A stretch of 64,000 bases of DNA from the NCBI GenBank assembly GCA_019634575.1, contig JAHCAY010000004.1, positions 226,001-290,000 of the forward strand. The letters run 5' to 3'. How positions within the stretch are numbered: the stretch's first letter is position 1; each line of letters starts with the position of its first letter. The position numbers and the translations under genes are program-made. Positions 62,377 through 64,000 of the stretch are shown here, piece after piece. The DNA comes from Candidatus Didemnitutus sp. (GTDB taxonomy: Bacteria; Verrucomicrobiota; Verrucomicrobiia; Opitutales; Opitutaceae). Under the pieces are notes generated by a model. That model was not told the DNA's origin. It did not search any database and was given only the letters and a program-made list of their open reading frames with translations.

Positions 62377-63828
62377 CTAGAGCAACGGGGCGAGCAGGCG
62401 GCTGAGTTCTTCGCCGAGGGTCGAGAAGAACTTCGGCGGGCGCTTCGCTTGCGGCATCGGTTTGCAATGCGCGAACACGCCGCGCATCCAAGCGGCGAGA
62501 TGTTCGGCGTCACAGGCCGAGTAGGTGACGGCGGCGACCTCGAAATTCACGAAGAGCGAGCGCAAGTCCATGTTGGCCGAACCCCAGAGGCCGGTGGCGC
62601 CGTCCACGAGGATCGCTTTCGCGTGGTTCATGCCCGGACCGTAGAGCTGCACGCGCACGCCGGCTTGCTGCAACTCACGCAGGTAGTGTTTGCGCGCGAG
62701 GTCGGTGATCGGGTGATTCGAACGCGCCGGGACCACGAGGCGGACGTCGATGCCCGCGCGCGCCTGCACCATGAGTGAGCGCTGCAGCACTTCGTCGGGG
62801 ATGTAGTAGGGCGTGACGATCCACACGCTGCGCTCGGCCTGTTGCACGAGGGAGAGGATGCCTTCGTAGAGCGGGTCGCCGGGCACGTCGGGGCCGCTGG
62901 CGACGATCTGGAGCTCGCTGTCGCCCACCGCCGCGGGCACGCCCGGAGGAATTTCGTCATGGAGCGCGGCGATCGTTTGCCCGCTCGCGTAGGCCCAGTC
63001 GGCGAGGAAAATTTCCTCGAGCAGGCTCACGGCCGGGCCCTCGATCACCGCGCCGAAGTCGCGGAAGCGGCGCTTCAGCGGCGTCGGCCCCATGTATTCG
63101 GTCGCGAGATTGCGCCCGCCGACGACGGCGAGCCGGTGATCGAACACCGCGATTTTCCGGTGATTGCGCAGGTTGGCCGAGCCGCGCGTTTGCAGCGGCA
63201 GCATCGGCATGAACGACACGACCTCGCCGCCGGCCGCGCGAATCGGGTCGCAGAAGGAGCCGTTGGTGAAGAAGCAGCCGAGCGAGTCGAGCAGCAGGCG
63301 GACCTTCACGCCCTCGCGCGCGCGCTGCGCGAGGAGCTTCACCACGCGGCGCCCGACGATATCGCGGCCGAGGATGAAGGTCATGATGTGGATCGTGTGC
63401 TTGGCCTCGAGGATCTGCCGTTCGAGCTGGCGGTAGGAATCCTCGCCCGAGGCGACGAACTCCACGCGGTTGCCGCCGACGGGCGGGCACGCGCCGTTGA
63501 GCGTGAGCACGCGCGCGGCGAAGGTGTTCGCGGCGGGGGAGGGCGGCGCGCCGGGCACGACCGGGCAGAGGCGCGCCTTGGTGGCGGCGAGGCGTTTGAG
63601 TTTCCGGCCGCCGAAGAGCAGAAACAGCGGCACGCCGACGTAGGGCACGAACGCGATCGCGAGCAGCCACGCGAAGGTGTTGCCCGGTTGCTTGCGCTCG
63701 CTCACGAGACGCGCGATGGCGAAGAACGCCAGCAGGAAGCCGAGCACGGTGAGCACGTGCGGCAACACGCCGAAGATCCACGGGTGATGCTTCGCGGTGT
63801 CGACTGCCTGCTCCAGTGCCGGATCCAT
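62377..63828 (-). CDS. cls: Cardiolipin synthase (phospholipase D family)
   Basis: This 483-residue membrane enzyme joins two phosphatidylglycerol molecules to cardiolipin. There are two N-terminal helices (about 20-42 and 50-72) and two HKD motifs: His223/Lys225/Asp230 (HRKIAVFD) and His402/Lys404/Asp409 (HAKAILVD), each followed by the GG or GSxN element. A linker rich in Pro and Ala joins helices and catalytic part. It converges with the methyltransferase gene with a 12-bp gap. The 172 bp beyond its start to the window end hold nothing recognised. Confidence 0.92.
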   Translation of the reverse strand: MDPALEQAVDTAKHHPWIFGVLPHVLTVLGFLLAFFAIARLVSERKQPGNTFAWLLAIAFVPYVGVPLFLLFGGRKLKRLAATKARLCPVVPGAPPSPAANTFAARVLTLNGACPPVGGNRVEFVASGEDSYRQLERQILEAKHTIHIMTFILGRDIVGRRVVKLLAQRAREGVKVRLLLDSLGCFFTNGSFCDPIRAAGGEVVSFMPMLPLQTRGSANLRNHRKIAVFDHRLAVVGGRNLATEYMGPTPLKRRFRDFGAVIEGPAVSLLEEIFLADWAYASGQTIAALHDEIPPGVPAAVGDSELQIVASGPDVPGDPLYEGILSLVQQAERSVWIVTPYYIPDEVLQRSLMVQARAGIDVRLVVPARSNHPITDLARKHYLRELQQAGVRVQLYGPGMNHAKAILVDGATGLWGSANMDLRSLFVNFEVAAVTYSACDAEHLAAWMRGVFAHCKPMPQAKRPPKFFSTLGEELSRLLAPLL

Positions 63829-64000
63829 CGGTGAGCAGATAATCCGGCGTGCGGCGCGGATGCAAGTAGCGCGCGCGTCCGATTGTCTCCCGCGCGGTTC
63901 GTTTTTGGTGCCCCGGTGTTTTCGCTCGGAAACGGGCGGCGCACGCGTTTGGATTCTAGTGTTAGAACGGTGAAGGTTTTGCGGCGCGCACCGTCGCGGG

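Overview
This is about 64 kb of GC-rich chromosome, dense with genes, from a PVC-superphylum bacterium, most likely Verrucomicrobiota, family Opitutaceae. The evidence is a double-length UvrA of about 1965 residues (the layout known from Chlamydiae), a 51-residue 'small basic protein' of the Chlamydiae/Verrucomicrobia type, a lack of Shine-Dalgarno sites at most starts, and families of short palindromic repeats between and inside genes. The genus assignment is inference. No phage, insertion sequence, CRISPR array or rRNA was seen. There is one tRNA gene.

Layout. 1-2663: end of an RND efflux pump and its TolC-type channel. 2773-6692: a giant AsmA-like envelope protein and a small membrane protein. 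6940-9045: an EF-G-like GTPase. 9209-13064: a polyamine ABC transporter in the order potC-potD-potB-potA. 13253-15155: an AAA ATPase and a TOPRIM-like partner, split by a 219-bp inverted-repeat element. 15143-21524: a membrane protein, an LplT-Aas type fusion for lysophospholipid recycling, a GlcD-type FAD oxidase and a LysE exporter. 21534-26876: a low-GC lipoprotein, mnmA, a phosphodiesterase and a pullulanase-type GH13 enzyme. 27041-30297: gap-pgk-tpiA. 30517-35889: a secreted protein, a prenyl synthase pair, then fmdB, an anchored protein, murJ and a GNAT gene. 36134-38766: rpmB, a MidA-type methyltransferase and a CtpA protease. 38783-43238: tsaD, coupled through ATGA overlaps to two secreted carbohydrate-active enzymes. 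43351-50985: uvrA, a glycosyltransferase and a 4-TM protein. 51107-54950: lpdA, tRNA-Arg(CCG), dedA, the small basic protein, cutA, rpoZ and smpB. 54957-59440: thrB, plsY, lysC and thrC, the threonine branch with a phospholipid gene inside. 59606-63828: a CocE-type hydrolase, a methyltransferase and a cardiolipin synthase.

The most unusual signal is that several different palindromic repeats lie in frame inside conserved housekeeping genes. uvrA carries at least six such segments, including two near-identical 30-bp copies in the same reading frame, one in each half. mnmA carries one whose sister copy sits between genes 1.4 kb away. This is similar in principle to the Rickettsia palindromic elements. 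The second point of interest is the AAA ATPase/TOPRIM-like pair, which looks like a nuclease-type genome-conflict module.

No stretch longer than 300 bases lacks a gene. The longest gaps (14258-14510, 6693-6939, 35890-36133, 30298-30516) hold repeats, terminators or leader sequence. In the last 172 bases (63829-64000) nothing could be assigned.
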